From NCBI GenBank assembly GCA_023423895.1, contig JAFAER010000254.1, positions 23,210 through 87,209 on the forward strand: DNA of 64,000 nt. The letters are read 5' to 3'. The notes under the pieces were generated by a model. The model was not told the origin of the DNA. It did no database searches and worked only from the letters and a program-made list of their open reading frames with translations. Source of the stretch: Pseudomonadota bacterium. Lineage in GTDB: Bacteria > Myxococcota_A > Polyangia > Polyangiales > Polyangiaceae. Within the stretch, counting starts at the first letter, position 1; each line of letters starts with the position of its first letter. Both the position numbers and the translations under genes were made by a program. Below are positions 7,483-16,521 of this stretch, piece after piece.

Positions 7483-9006
7483 ATGATGGGACAGCCGACT
7501 CCCCGCGAGCAGATCGATCGCGTCCTGGCGCTGGTCCGAAGAACGCTGTCCTTCTGGAAGCGGGGGCTGATCGTCTTCGTCGTCGGCGTGCTCATCGTCG
7601 TGCCGATCGTCTTCACGCGGCCACGCGACTACAAGTCCGAGACCGTCATCCTCTACCACGAGACGATCCACTCCGATCTCCAGGGCGAGGAGGGGGGAGG
7701 TGGCGGTGGCGATGCTCGGCGTGTCGGCGCTCGGCTACGCGAGCTTCTCCTCTCGCGTCAGAGTCTCGAGCCGATCATCAACGATCTGCATCTCTTTCAA
7801 GACAAGATCATCCGCGGCGAAGCGATCGGCGCCGTCGAGGAGATGCGGAAGCACATCACCTTCCGCGCGCGCGACGGAGACACCTTCGAGATCTCGTTCG
7901 TCGGATCCACGCCCGAGCAGGCGCAGGAGGTCACGCGCCGCCTCGGTGACTGCATCGTCAAGGAGGCGGACAACCGCCGCGCGGACTCCGCGAAGACGCT
8001 GAAGGAGTTCCTGAACAACGAGAGCACGCGCAACCAGGCCGAGCTGAGCAAGAAAGAGACCGAGCTCGCCTCGTTCGTCGCCGCGCATCCCGAGTTCACG
8101 CCGCGCCTCCAGGGCATTGCCCCGCAGCTCACGCCCACCGCGTCCGGTGGAGCACCGACGCCCGCGACGCCGAACGTCGATCCCATCCTCGCGTCGCTCG
8201 AGTCGAAGGTGGCGCGCATCGAACGCCAGCTCAAGGCGGCGCAGGGCCAGGCGGTGCCGCCGACGCCCAAGCCGACGTTCCAGTCCCCGCCGGACAGCCA
8301 GGAGCTCGTCGCCGCGCGCGCGGACCTCGCCGACAAGATGAACCGGTTCACGGAGAAACATCCGGACGTCATCGCCGCCAAGAATCGTCTCAAGTCGGCG
8401 GAGCAGGCGCAGGCGGCGGCCGTCGAGGCCGCGCGCGAGCAGTGGAAGCAGAAGCACGCGGCCGAGGATGATCCTCCGCCTCCGAAGAACGCGACCGACG
8501 AGGCCGTGCTCCGCAAGGAGCTCTCCGACCTGCAGTCGCAGATCGCGGCCCGACGCGCGCAGCTCGCGAAAGCGAGCGGCGATGCGGGCGCCGCGGCCGC
8601 GCTCGCCGTCGCGCCGAACAGCAACGTCGCGCTCGAGCTCGAATTCACGCGGCTCCAGCGCGAGGTGAATGATCTGCGTGATCGCCAGCAGAAGCTCGAA
8701 GAGCGCGTCTTCCGGGCGTCGATGACGGCGAGCTCCGTCATGAACGATCGGAACGTTCAGGTCTCCGTCCTCGACCCGGCATATCTTCCGGTCCGTCCGT
8801 CGTCGAAGCCGCGCACCACGCTGCTTGCTGCGCTCCTGGCGGTCTGCATCTTCCTGTCGATCGCGTCGATGGCGGCGTCCGCGATGCTCGACGACAAGAT
8901 CTACGAGCGCGTCGACATCGAGAGACTCGACGTACTCCCGGTCATCGCCGTGATCCCGCGGACACGGACGATGCGTCTGCCCCAGAAGACCGATCATCCA
9001 TCCTGA
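7483..9006 (+). CDS. Wzz/GumC-like polysaccharide co-polymerase
   Basis: This 507-residue inner-membrane protein sets polymer chain length and links polymerisation to export. It has a first membrane helix at about 25-45, a Wzz domain on the periplasmic side and a long Ala/Gln/Lys/Glu-rich coiled-coil region (about 170-430). A second helix follows at about 438-465 (TLLAALLAVCIFLSIASMAA), then a short cytoplasmic tail. No kinase domain is fused; the matching BY-kinase-type ATPase is a separate gene at 19559. Two adjacent ATGs start at 7483 and 7486. A glycine run (GGGGGG) sits at about residues 71-76. Confidence 0.85.
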   Translation: MMGQPTPREQIDRVLALVRRTLSFWKRGLIVFVVGVLIVVPIVFTRPRDYKSETVILYHETIHSDLQGEEGGGGGGDARRVGARLRELLLSRQSLEPIINDLHLFQDKIIRGEAIGAVEEMRKHITFRARDGDTFEISFVGSTPEQAQEVTRRLGDCIVKEADNRRADSAKTLKEFLNNESTRNQAELSKKETELASFVAAHPEFTPRLQGIAPQLTPTASGGAPTPATPNVDPILASLESKVARIERQLKAAQGQAVPPTPKPTFQSPPDSQELVAARADLADKMNRFTEKHPDVIAAKNRLKSAEQAQAAAVEAAREQWKQKHAAEDDPPPPKNATDEAVLRKELSDLQSQIAARRAQLAKASGDAGAAAALAVAPNSNVALELEFTRLQREVNDLRDRQQKLEERVFRASMTASSVMNDRNVQVSVLDPAYLPVRPSSKPRTTLLAALLAVCIFLSIASMAASAMLDDKIYERVDIERLDVLPVIAVIPRTRTMRLPQKTDHPS

Positions 9007-9069
9007 CGACTCCGGGCGTCCAGGGGCAACACCGTCGACGTTCACACACGCAAGAGAGAAGAGAGAGCG

Positions 9070-10095
9070 ATGGACGCGAGCACGATGGAGAAACGCCCGA
9101 AGGCCGCGGTGACCACGCCTCTGGTGACGATCGCCATCCCGTGCTTCAACGAGGAGCGTCACATCGAGGCGTGCCTCGAGGACGTGTTCGCGCAGGACTA
9201 CCCGGCCGAGTCGATCGAGGTGCTCGTCGGCGACGGCATGAGCACCGACCGGACGCGCGAGATCCTCGATCGAATCGCCGAGCGCCGGTCGGGCCGCGTC
9301 CGTGTCATCGACAATCCGCGGCGCCTCCAGGCCGCCGCGATGAACGCGATGATCGAGGCGGCGCAGGGCGACATCGTCATCCGGATGGACGTCCACGCGC
9401 GTTACGCGCCCGACTACGTCTCGCAGTGCGTGGCCGTGCTCGAGGAGACCGGAGCGGACAACGTCGGCGGCGCGCAGCGAGCGATCAGCGAGACGTGGTT
9501 CCAGCGGGCGCTCTGCGCCGCGCTCGAGAGCCCGCTCGGCGTCGGCGGCGCGAGCTACCGCAACCCCGAAAGCGAAGGCTTCGTCGACACGGTCTTCCTC
9601 GGCGCGTTCAGGAAGAAGGTCTTCGAGACGGTCGGCAACTACGACCCCGGCGCGATCACGAACGAGGACGCAGAGCTGAACCAGCGCATCCTCCGCGCGG
9701 GTGGGAAGGTCTTCCTCAGCAAGAAGATCGTCGTGCACTACTTCCCGCGCGACTCCTTCAAGAGCCTCGCGAAGCAGTACTTCCGCTACGGCAAGGGCCG
9801 CGCGCGCACGCTGTTGAAGCACAAGACCTTCCCGAAGGTGCGCCCGGTGCTGCCTTTCCTGATGGTGGTCGGAGGCGTGACGTTGCTCGTCGTCCCGTCG
9901 TTGCGGCTCGTCGCGCCGTTCGCGTTCGGGCTCTACGGCGCCGCCGCAGCCATCGAAGCGCTCCGCGTCTCGCGGCGCCACAGCCTCGCACTGGCGCCAG
10001 TCGTCGCCGCCATCTTCCCGGTGCTCCACGCCTCGCATGGCATCGGCTTCGCAGCGGGCCTAGCCCGCTACGCGCTGCGCCCTGACTGGGAGTAA
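9070..10095 (+). CDS. Family 2 glycosyltransferase (ExoA-like)
   Basis: This 341-residue inverting glycosyltransferase has an N-terminal GT-A domain: TIAIPCFNEERHIEACLEDV, LVGDGMSTDRTREI and the DxD-like IRMDVHARY. ITNEDAELNQRI matches the usual ED acceptor-site motif. The C-terminus has two or three membrane helices (FLMVVGGVTLLVVPSLRL onward), as in membrane-attached enzymes of the ExoA kind. It probably adds one sugar to the lipid-linked EPS repeat at the cytoplasmic membrane. It follows the co-polymerase gene by 63 bases, with an AGAGAAGAGAGAG stretch as ribosome binding region. Confidence 0.9.
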   Translation: MDASTMEKRPKAAVTTPLVTIAIPCFNEERHIEACLEDVFAQDYPAESIEVLVGDGMSTDRTREILDRIAERRSGRVRVIDNPRRLQAAAMNAMIEAAQGDIVIRMDVHARYAPDYVSQCVAVLEETGADNVGGAQRAISETWFQRALCAALESPLGVGGASYRNPESEGFVDTVFLGAFRKKVFETVGNYDPGAITNEDAELNQRILRAGGKVFLSKKIVVHYFPRDSFKSLAKQYFRYGKGRARTLLKHKTFPKVRPVLPFLMVVGGVTLLVVPSLRLVAPFAFGLYGAAAAIEALRVSRRHSLALAPVVAAIFPVLHASHGIGFAAGLARYALRPDWE

Positions 10096-10131
10096 CGGCT
10101 CACTCACCGTCTTGCCGTCTCCTCTTTCTCT

Positions 10132-10162
10132 CCGACGCTCCGAACGAACCCGTTAGCGTCGG
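10132..10162 (+). terminator. Hairpin terminator after the glycosyltransferase
   Basis: An 8-bp outer stem (CCGACGCT 10132-10139 with AGCGTCGG 10155-10162) encloses a 4-bp inner stem (AACG/CGTT). It lies 37 bases past the stop. A further 6-bp hairpin (CTCTCG/CGAGAG) is at 10214-10229. Confidence 0.6.
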
Positions 10163-10233
10163 CAAGCGCGGCGTCCGCGGCATCTCGATCGCCGAGCCTC
10201 TTGCACGCAGCAGCTCTCGCGTTCGAGAGGTTT

Positions 10234-10381
10234 GAACAGGGAGACAGAGAGACATGGAGCGAGAGGGGCCTGCTCTCGCTGCGACCTGGACCCTCGTGGG
10301 CGCTCCCAAAACGCTGCGCGTTTTGCTCGCAAATTCGAGTCTCCCGGGCGCCCTGCGGGCCTCGTTCCACACGGTGCTCAC
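10234..10381 (+). repeat. Structured repeat element, copy A
   Basis: This is one of two copies of a ~145-base element found here in inverted orientation. It starts GAACAGGGAGACAGAGAGAC and ends with a 30-base block running from CCTGCGGGCC to GGTGCTCAC, both matched in copy B. Inside are two hairpins. The first is AGCGAGAG/CTCTCGCT (10258-10280, 7-base loop) and the second is CAAAACGC/GCGTTTTG (10307-10325, 3-base loop). The 687-base gap that holds both copies (10096-10782) separates convergent genes and contains no believable coding region. Confidence 0.8.
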
Positions 10382-10501
10382 GTCAGTGCCGCCAGCGGTC
10401 GAGAGCTGGGTGATCGAACGGATGCTCGCGCGTCGCCCCGGGCGCCCGAGGACCTACGACGGTGGCGGTGGCGCGATCGTCTACCTGCAGGTGGAAATGA
10501 G

Positions 10502-10645
10502 GTGAGCACCGTGTGGAACGAGGCCCGCAGGTCGCAAGCGAGACTCAAATTTCCGAAGGAATTGCGAAGCAATTCCTGAGGGCCGGGGAGGTGCCAGGTC
10601 GAGAAAGAGACGGGGCAACCTCCCTGTCTCTCTGTCTCCCTGTTC
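10502..10645 (-). repeat. Structured repeat element, copy B (inverted)
   Basis: This is the reverse-complement partner of the copy at 10234-10381, about 120 bases away. The terminal blocks of 21 and 30 bases are the same as in copy A. The two inner hairpins sit at matching places but have different sequences. AGAGACGGGG pairs with CCCTGTCTCT (10606-10631, one G-U), and AGGAATTG pairs with CAATTCCT (10557-10577). Pairing is thus kept while sequence has changed. Confidence 0.8.
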
Positions 10646-10782
10646 CATCCTCTCTCGCTGGCGCGTCGTCAGACCCACGCGGCGGGGAGCATCGATGGGT
10701 AAGCGAGGACCGAACTGCCGGCCGCGCAGGAGGCCCGAGCGTACAGCGCCGCGAGATCGAGGCGCCAAAGATCGAGAGGGCG

Positions 10783-11325
10783 CTACGACCCGACCGGATG
10801 CGAAGCGCCGTTCTGCTTGTTCACCGGGCGCGCTGGGATGCCGACGACCGTCGTGTCGGCCGCCACGTCTTTCGTCACCACCGCGTTTGCGCCGACGCGC
10901 GCGTTGTCGCCGATCGTGACCGGGCCGACGATCTTCGCGCCCGCGCCGATGAAGACGCCGTTGCCGAGCACCGGGCTCTGGCGCTTCTCGGCGCCGATCG
11001 TCACCTGATGCTCGATGTGCACGTTCTCGCCGCCGCGGACGGCGCCGTTGATGACGACGCCGTTCGAGTGGATGAGCACGAAGCCAGGACCGAACTCGAC
11101 GCCGCGGCCGATGATGCAGCCGGAGGCGGCATTGACCTTGTTGAAGACCATCTCGAGCGGCGCGAGGCCATGCCGTCGTGACGCCTGCATCAGGCGGTAG
11201 ACGATCATCGAGGCCGTGCCGTCGGTGGCGAGCGCCTTGGCGACCGCCTTCGGAGAGTCGTCCTCGTAGACCCACGCCGCCTTCGCGCGCAGGTCGCTGA
11301 TGATGAGCTTCATCGTTCGCAGCAT
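10783..11325 (-). CDS. Hexapeptide-repeat acetyltransferase (serine acetyltransferase-like)
   Basis: This 180-residue left-handed beta-helix acyltransferase has the CysE/NodL-like run of hexapeptides IGRGVEFGPGFVLIHSNGVV, then GENVHIEHQVTIGAEK, LGNGVFIGAGAKIVGPVTIG and ANAVVTKDV, ending VVGIPARPV. Such proteins move an acetyl group from acetyl-CoA. As the last gene of the five-gene minus-strand tailoring operon it more likely acetylates a sugar than serine, but that is inference from context. The start at 11325 is preferred over 11313 because GGAGAGG lies about 10 bases upstream. It begins 29 bases after the epimerase stop. Confidence 0.85.
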   Translation of the reverse strand: MLRTMKLIISDLRAKAAWVYEDDSPKAVAKALATDGTASMIVYRLMQASRRHGLAPLEMVFNKVNAASGCIIGRGVEFGPGFVLIHSNGVVINGAVRGGENVHIEHQVTIGAEKRQSPVLGNGVFIGAGAKIVGPVTIGDNARVGANAVVTKDVAADTTVVGIPARPVNKQNGASHPVGS

Positions 11326-11354
11326 GGGACGCCCTCTCCGTTCGAGAAGATAGC

Positions 11355-12380
11355 TCAGCTCGCGCGTGTCTTCAGGTGCTCGAACGTCTTCTCGAGCCCC
11401 TGCTCGGTCGGGACGATGGGCCGCCAGCCGATCGCCTTCAGCTTCTCGTTGCTGAAGCGGTTGCCCTTCCACGTCGTCTTCGTCTTGTACGGCGTGAAGA
11501 CGGCCGGGAGCTGCCCCTTGGAGGCGTGGTGATAGCGCTCGACCGCGTGCGACATGAGCATCGTCATCGGGTAGGGGAGCGTCACCGAGCGGAGCGGCTT
11601 CACGCGCTGCTTGTAGCGCCGGAGATAGTCGTCAGCGTCGATGAGGTCGTCGTCGACGACGTTGTAGACCTGACCTGCCGTCTCGGGCTGCTCGCCGAGG
11701 ACGGCGATCGCCTCGGCGCAGTTGTCGACGTACGTGAGCGGCAGCGTGTTGCGTCCGCCGAGATGGAGGAACACGCCGAATAGGTTCAGGCCAACGCGTG
11801 CCGAGAACGCGCCTCCCCGGGGCCCGTAGATGACGCCGGGGCGCGCGACGACGAGGCGAATCACGCCCTTGTCGTGGTACTCCCAGCACAGCTTCTCCTG
11901 ACGGAGCTTGCCCTGCGAGTAGGGGTCGCGGCGCGCGGGCTTGCTCTCGAGCGGCGTGCTCTCGTCGACGACCGTGCCGCGCGGGAGATCCGCGACGCCG
12001 TAGACGCCGAAGGAGCTCACGAGCACGAAGAGCGGAGGCTTGTTCCCGCGTGACGCTGTCGTCCGGGCGATCGCCTCGCAGAGGTTCTTCGTCGTAACGA
12101 CCGTGTTGAGGAAGATGTCGGCGGGCGCTCCGCCCATCGCCGCCGCGACGTGGAAGACGGTATCGCAGCCTTCGACCGCGGCCGCGGCTGCGTCGACGGA
12201 CGCAAGCGAGCCGACGAAGCGCTCGACGTTGGGATGCTTCTTGATGACGCCTTCGAGATGCGAGACGTCGCTGCCCTGCCGCACGAGGCAGCGGAGATCG
12301 GTCCGTCCGCGCGCGACGAGGCGCTGGACGAGCGACGTCCCGAGGAAGCCGGTTGCACCTGTCACGAGCGCCTTGGTCAC
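11355..12380 (-). CDS. NAD-dependent epimerase/dehydratase (extended SDR)
   Basis: This 341-residue protein has the Rossmann motif TGATGFLG at the N-terminus and the catalytic YSQGK (YxxxK) preceded by SSFGVYG. The layout is that of extended short-chain dehydrogenases acting on nucleotide sugars or sterol-like substrates. The EPS setting favours a nucleotide-sugar substrate; the exact sugar cannot be read. The start is GTG at 12380, and its GTGA overlaps the stop of the upstream oxidoreductase gene by 4 bases, which indicates translational coupling. Confidence 0.87.
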   Translation of the reverse strand: MTKALVTGATGFLGTSLVQRLVARGRTDLRCLVRQGSDVSHLEGVIKKHPNVERFVGSLASVDAAAAAVEGCDTVFHVAAAMGGAPADIFLNTVVTTKNLCEAIARTTASRGNKPPLFVLVSSFGVYGVADLPRGTVVDESTPLESKPARRDPYSQGKLRQEKLCWEYHDKGVIRLVVARPGVIYGPRGGAFSARVGLNLFGVFLHLGGRNTLPLTYVDNCAEAIAVLGEQPETAGQVYNVVDDDLIDADDYLRRYKQRVKPLRSVTLPYPMTMLMSHAVERYHHASKGQLPAVFTPYKTKTTWKGNRFSNEKLKAIGWRPIVPTEQGLEKTFEHLKTRAS

Positions 12381-13477
12381 GACCCGAGCTCCTTTCGCTG
12401 CACGTCGAGCTGCGCGAAGATTTCGTCGAGCATCGCCGAGACGCGGAGGATGTCGCGATGCGAGATCGGCGGCGGCGTGTCGTCCACGATGCTTCGGTAG
12501 TACTCCCGGAAGAGGTAGTGGAGGCCGGAGAAGAAGTGGAAGTCGGAGCGCGCGAAGCGACCGACGTTCTTCCCGCCGGCGCGCACGTATTGCATCGCGT
12601 GCGAGAAGGCGGGGATCAGACGGCCGATGGCGCTCGGCAGCGTCGACTGCGTCTCGAGCGTCACGGTGCGCATCGTGAAGTCGACGGTGGCGGTGTTCTT
12701 CGTCCCGTAGACGCGAAGCTGGTGCGCGGGCGGGCGCACGTGCGACGAGAAGGTGCCGTAAAACGTCGTGCGCTTGCCGCGGATGACGAGGCGGAGCTCG
12801 TCCATCATCTTGTCGCGATGATCGCCGAGGCGAGCGTGGCGGCGGACGGATCCGAACGCGGAGATCGCCGGCACGTCCTCGTCCTCGGCGAAGAACTCGA
12901 CGACCTTGTTGAGCAGGTGATCGATGTTGTTGTGGAACAGCTGCCCGGGCAGCTTCAGCACCCAGTGGTTCGGATCGCCGAGGACGGCCTTTCCGAACGC
13001 GCCTTCGAGGTTGTAGCCGAACCAGCTCTCCACGTGGACGACGTCGCCGAGGACGCCTTGCCGCAGGAGGCTCCGCATCTCGAGCGCGGGCGGGTCGAAG
13101 AGGTAGGTGTACCCGATCGAGAGCTTCTTCTTCGCCTCCTCGGCGCGCGCCACGAGCTTCTTCGAGTCCTCGTGCCGGAGGGTGAACGGCTTCTCGACGA
13201 AGACGTGGCAGCCGGCGTCGATCGCCTCGAGCGCGAGCGGCAGGTGCGAAGCCGGCGGCGTCGTGATGTGGACGACGTCGGGACGCACCTCGCGGAGCAT
13301 GCGCGAGAAGTCGGCGCCGTGGTGCTCGATGCCGTATCGGACCGCGAGCTGCTCGGCCATGATCGGCTCGAGGTCGACCGCGCCGACGACGCGCGCGACC
13401 TCCGGCATCTTCTGGATCTCTTCGACGTGGCCGTCTGCGATCTTGCCGCAGCCGACGATCGCTACTCGCAGTGTCAT
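12377..13477 (-). CDS. Gfo/Idh/MocA-family oxidoreductase
   Basis: This 366-residue enzyme has an N-terminal NAD(P)-binding fold (VAIVGCGKIADGHVEEI) and the family motif HVFVEKPF. A C-terminal alpha/beta domain carries FGYNLEGAFGKAVLGDPNHW. Members oxidise or reduce sugars or nucleotide sugars, for instance in making 3-keto or acetamido sugars. It is coupled on both sides: ATGA overlap with the deacetylase-like gene and GTGA overlap with the epimerase gene. A joint role in building one modified sugar is likely. Confidence 0.88.
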   Translation of the reverse strand: MTLRVAIVGCGKIADGHVEEIQKMPEVARVVGAVDLEPIMAEQLAVRYGIEHHGADFSRMLREVRPDVVHITTPPASHLPLALEAIDAGCHVFVEKPFTLRHEDSKKLVARAEEAKKKLSIGYTYLFDPPALEMRSLLRQGVLGDVVHVESWFGYNLEGAFGKAVLGDPNHWVLKLPGQLFHNNIDHLLNKVVEFFAEDEDVPAISAFGSVRRHARLGDHRDKMMDELRLVIRGKRTTFYGTFSSHVRPPAHQLRVYGTKNTATVDFTMRTVTLETQSTLPSAIGRLIPAFSHAMQYVRAGGKNVGRFARSDFHFFSGLHYLFREYYRSIVDDTPPPISHRDILRVSAMLDEIFAQLDVQRKELGS

Positions 13478-14649
13478 GAGGCGTGGGGCTCCGCTCGGTT
13501 TTCGTTCGCGACGTTCGCGACCTTGGCCGCAGGCGGCGGCGCGATGACGTGATCGCGATAGAGGTTCGGGTTGCCTGTCTTGCCCTCCATGGCCGCGATC
13601 GCGATGTTGAACATCTCGCGCGCGGTCACGTAGTGCAGCATCCACTTCACCCCGTCGTTGTACTCGGTCGTGAGCACGCGGTGGAGCGTGTGCCCTCCGT
13701 CGCCGAGCAACGACGCCGCCTGGGCGTCGGGCGCGCCGTGCGTGTGGAGCTTCACGAAGACCCATTCCGGCCGGCCCTCGACGTGGATGTTGCGGGTCAC
13801 CCACGTCTTTGCGCGCGCCGACGTCGCCGGGTTGACCGCCGTGAGCGCAGAGTTCTCGATCCAGACCGAGAGGCTCTTCGGCCGACGTGAGAACGCGAGC
13901 GGACCCTGCACGAGCAGGAGGCGATCCTTCATGACCTTGCCGACCCGCGCGCGCTCGCCGGACTCGTAGCAGCGCTTCGCGAAGAGATCCCCCGTCGGCC
14001 AGTAGATCCGGTTGATGATGTTCGGCTGTGCGGGATCCGGCGCGGCCGGGAAGGTGAAGTCGGCGTAACAGCCGGTCTTGAAGAGCAGCGGCACCTCTTC
14101 GTCGACGCCGCACCACTTGCCGTCGCGACGCGGGTTCGCGAGCGCCCAGTTGCCGTGGATGAACGCGTACCGCGCCGAGCCATCGGCCGCGCGCGAGAGG
14201 TGGCCGTGGCTCGTGAACTTCGCGATCGTGTCTCGTAGCTGCGCTTCGAGCGTCTCGGCGGTGTCGCCGTCGTGATGAAGGTGGATCTCCACCTCGCCGA
14301 AGCCATCGCGAGCGAGCTCCGCGAGCGGCTCGAGGAACTCCGGCCGGTATTCCTCACCGGGGAAGAAGAACGAGTGGCGCGGATGTTTGCCGTCGGCGTC
14401 GCGATACTGACTTGCGAGGCGCGGATAGCCCTCGCGCCAGGCCTGCACGCGACGGAGCCCCTGGGCTGGGTCGGCCTTGTTCCAGAGCGGCTCGTAGTGG
14501 TCGCACACCGCGACGAGCAGGTGCCGGACGCCGTCGACCTGCGGCCCGGTCCGACGCGCGAGCGCGCGCTGCCCGGCATCGACCAGGTAGCCCGAGAGGA
14601 AGGTCTCGAGGTGCCGTTCGCGGAGAGCGCGGAAGGCTCGCTTGATCAT
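13474..14649 (-). CDS. Polysaccharide-deacetylase-like protein of the EPS operon
   Basis: This 391-residue soluble protein has no signal peptide. It carries features seen in NodB-like deacetylase-fold proteins of polysaccharide loci: AVCDHYEPLW near the start, HSFFFPGEEYRPEFLEPLAE and EIHLHHDGDTAETL, then AFIHGNWALAN. The HLHHD group could bind metal. No proven activity is known to me for this exact subtype, so deacetylation of an EPS sugar is inference. It is preceded by the beta-helix gene (66-base gap) and overlaps the next gene by 4 bases. Confidence 0.65.
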   Translation of the reverse strand: MIKRAFRALRERHLETFLSGYLVDAGQRALARRTGPQVDGVRHLLVAVCDHYEPLWNKADPAQGLRRVQAWREGYPRLASQYRDADGKHPRHSFFFPGEEYRPEFLEPLAELARDGFGEVEIHLHHDGDTAETLEAQLRDTIAKFTSHGHLSRAADGSARYAFIHGNWALANPRRDGKWCGVDEEVPLLFKTGCYADFTFPAAPDPAQPNIINRIYWPTGDLFAKRCYESGERARVGKVMKDRLLLVQGPLAFSRRPKSLSVWIENSALTAVNPATSARAKTWVTRNIHVEGRPEWVFVKLHTHGAPDAQAASLLGDGGHTLHRVLTTEYNDGVKWMLHYVTAREMFNIAIAAMEGKTGNPNLYRDHVIAPPPAAKVANVANENRAEPHAS

Positions 14650-14715
14650 CGGGCTCGCCTCGAATGGGGAGCGCGTGAGCGGATGGTGGTCAGATGAGAG
14701 CTGCTCATGGTCGTG

Positions 14716-16437
14716 TCACTCGCACGCGAATGCGCCGAGGTCCTTGCGTTCTGCGCGGCGCGGGATCGTCCTCTGGTGCTTTCTGTACTGGAGCGTCGGA
14801 AGGAGGCTTTCAGGCAGGGGTTCAGGCAGGGGTTCGGGCAGGGGAGCGAGCTCGCCAGCGGCGGTCCGCGCAGGTGAGCTCGGTCCGAGACAGTAGTCAC
14901 CGGCGGCCGCGTTGACGAACCCGGGGGTGTCACCGTTGATCGTCTTGCCTCCGGGCAGCATCTCGGTCTTGGCCGTGACCTTCACGGTCGGGCCGCGGTC
15001 CACCGCGGTCGTCACGCCGTTCGAGATCCAGTTGACGCCGAGGCGCGCGGTTCCCTTCTCGAGCAGCCACGAGAGATGCGTCGTGCCCGAGCGGTAGATG
15101 ACGTTGTTCCGAACGTCTGCAGACTCGTCGTCGGTCTCGAGCTGGAGGACCGCCATGTAATACTGGTCCTTCTCGTTGGTCGTGATGACCATGGTGTTGT
15201 CGTAGAAGAAGAGCGTGCCCTTCCGGTACATGTTTTCCGAGCCGTTGTCGCCGCCGTAGTGGATCGGTCGGGAGGACGCTCGAGCTCCGAGGACGAGGAC
15301 GTTCCCGTAGACCCACGTCTGATGGCGCTCGGGCATCTGGCGAACGACGGCGAAGCTGTCTTCGGGCTCCACCAGGTCGATGGCGCGCGAGCCTCCCTCG
15401 AACCAGTTGTAGCGGACGATCGTTCCCGTCGAGCGGTCCTTGAGCTGGTTGCCGAGCGACCCTTCGCGGTTCGGTCCGAAGCGGTTGTTCTGCACGACGA
15501 TGCCGATGGCTTCGCTGTAGATCCCGTGCATCCGATCCGGGTGCGTCAGCGTGCCGTTGCCGTGGATGTAGTTCCCGTCGATGAGGATGTCGCGCGAGAC
15601 GACCTCCTCGCTGTCGTTCGACGCGACGAAGAGGCCGTTACCGCAGCCGTGGACGTCGTTGCGGGCCATCACGATGTGCTCGCCCCGCTCGACGAAGATG
15701 CAGGCGCTGTGCTCCAGGTAGGTCTTCTTCTCGCCCCGGCTGTTCGTGAACGCGTGAGGGATCGCCGCGTTTCGTAGCTCGAGCCCGTCGATGACGATGT
15801 GGCGAGGCTTGTCTCCCCAGCTCTGACCGTTGCGGCGGATTGAAATCGTGATGAGGGCGCGGCGCTCGCCTTCGATGTGGAGGAAGTCGAAGGACTTGTC
15901 CGTCGTCGCGTTCTCGCCGTCGATCACGGGGCGTTCGCCCTTCGGACCGGGCACGCCGCAGAAGCGGATCGGGTTCTTCGCGCTCCCCGATTGCGAGATG
16001 AGCACCTTCTCGCGATAGGGCTGAGGTCGCCAGTGGAGCCGCACGACGTCTCCCCCGGAGAGGCTCGCCCACGGAACGGCGCCGAGCGTCGTGTACGGCT
16101 TGCCCTCGCCGACGTCGAACGTCTTGCCCGCGCCCGGCGCACATTCGACGGGAGGCGTCTTCGTCGTCATCGACGCCAACGGCGACGCACCACGAAGCCC
16201 AGCCGCGGAGCTCGGGCCTGCGGGGCGTCCTGGCGCCGCGTCACCAGGTGAGGTGGGCGAGGATCGCGTGCCGGCCGCTCGCAACGGCGGGGGACGCTGC
16301 ATCTCGGGGGCGACGGTCGGAACCGCGCGCGGTCCGCTGGTGTGCTCGGCCCCCGGGGATGCCCCGCTCGAGCCCGAACACGCCATCGCAAAGACGGCTA
16401 GCGCTGCGGGGATCCTGCTGGTCACGGTCCCGCGCAT
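14716..16437 (-). CDS. Right-handed parallel beta-helix lipoprotein
   Basis: This 573-residue protein has a short lipoprotein-like signal (VFAMACSG, Cys20) and a Pro/Ser/Thr-rich linker to about residue 90. A long series of beta-helix rungs follows (IVIDGLELRNAAIPHAF, ILIDGNYIHGNGTL, IGIVVQNNRFGPN, TIVRYNWFEGGSRAIDL). This is the fold of pectate lyases, alginate epimerases and phage-type sugar hydrolases, so it may cut or epimerise the polymer outside the inner membrane. The tail has a Pro-Glu-Pro-Leu repeat (PLPEPLPEPLPESLL). It is the first gene of the five-gene minus-strand operon and is divergent from wzy. The ATG at 16437 begins the signal; the reading frame runs on upstream but is not credible there. 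Confidence 0.75.
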   Translation of the reverse strand: MRGTVTSRIPAALAVFAMACSGSSGASPGAEHTSGPRAVPTVAPEMQRPPPLRAAGTRSSPTSPGDAAPGRPAGPSSAAGLRGASPLASMTTKTPPVECAPGAGKTFDVGEGKPYTTLGAVPWASLSGGDVVRLHWRPQPYREKVLISQSGSAKNPIRFCGVPGPKGERPVIDGENATTDKSFDFLHIEGERRALITISIRRNGQSWGDKPRHIVIDGLELRNAAIPHAFTNSRGEKKTYLEHSACIFVERGEHIVMARNDVHGCGNGLFVASNDSEEVVSRDILIDGNYIHGNGTLTHPDRMHGIYSEAIGIVVQNNRFGPNREGSLGNQLKDRSTGTIVRYNWFEGGSRAIDLVEPEDSFAVVRQMPERHQTWVYGNVLVLGARASSRPIHYGGDNGSENMYRKGTLFFYDNTMVITTNEKDQYYMAVLQLETDDESADVRNNVIYRSGTTHLSWLLEKGTARLGVNWISNGVTTAVDRGPTVKVTAKTEMLPGGKTINGDTPGFVNAAAGDYCLGPSSPARTAAGELAPLPEPLPEPLPESLLPTLQYRKHQRTIPRRAERKDLGAFACE

Positions 16438-16521
16438 GGTACCGCTGTGCGCGGGCGAGCACACCCGCCGATGCAAGATGATATGTTCGTCGCGTGATCG
16501 CGACCGGCTCCAGGTGACCGC

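Noticed and set aside
7735..10038. Long open frame of 767 codons on the minus strand
   Set aside because: It lies opposite the co-polymerase and glycosyltransferase genes and has the Arg/Glu/Asp-rich shadow composition of G+C-rich DNA.
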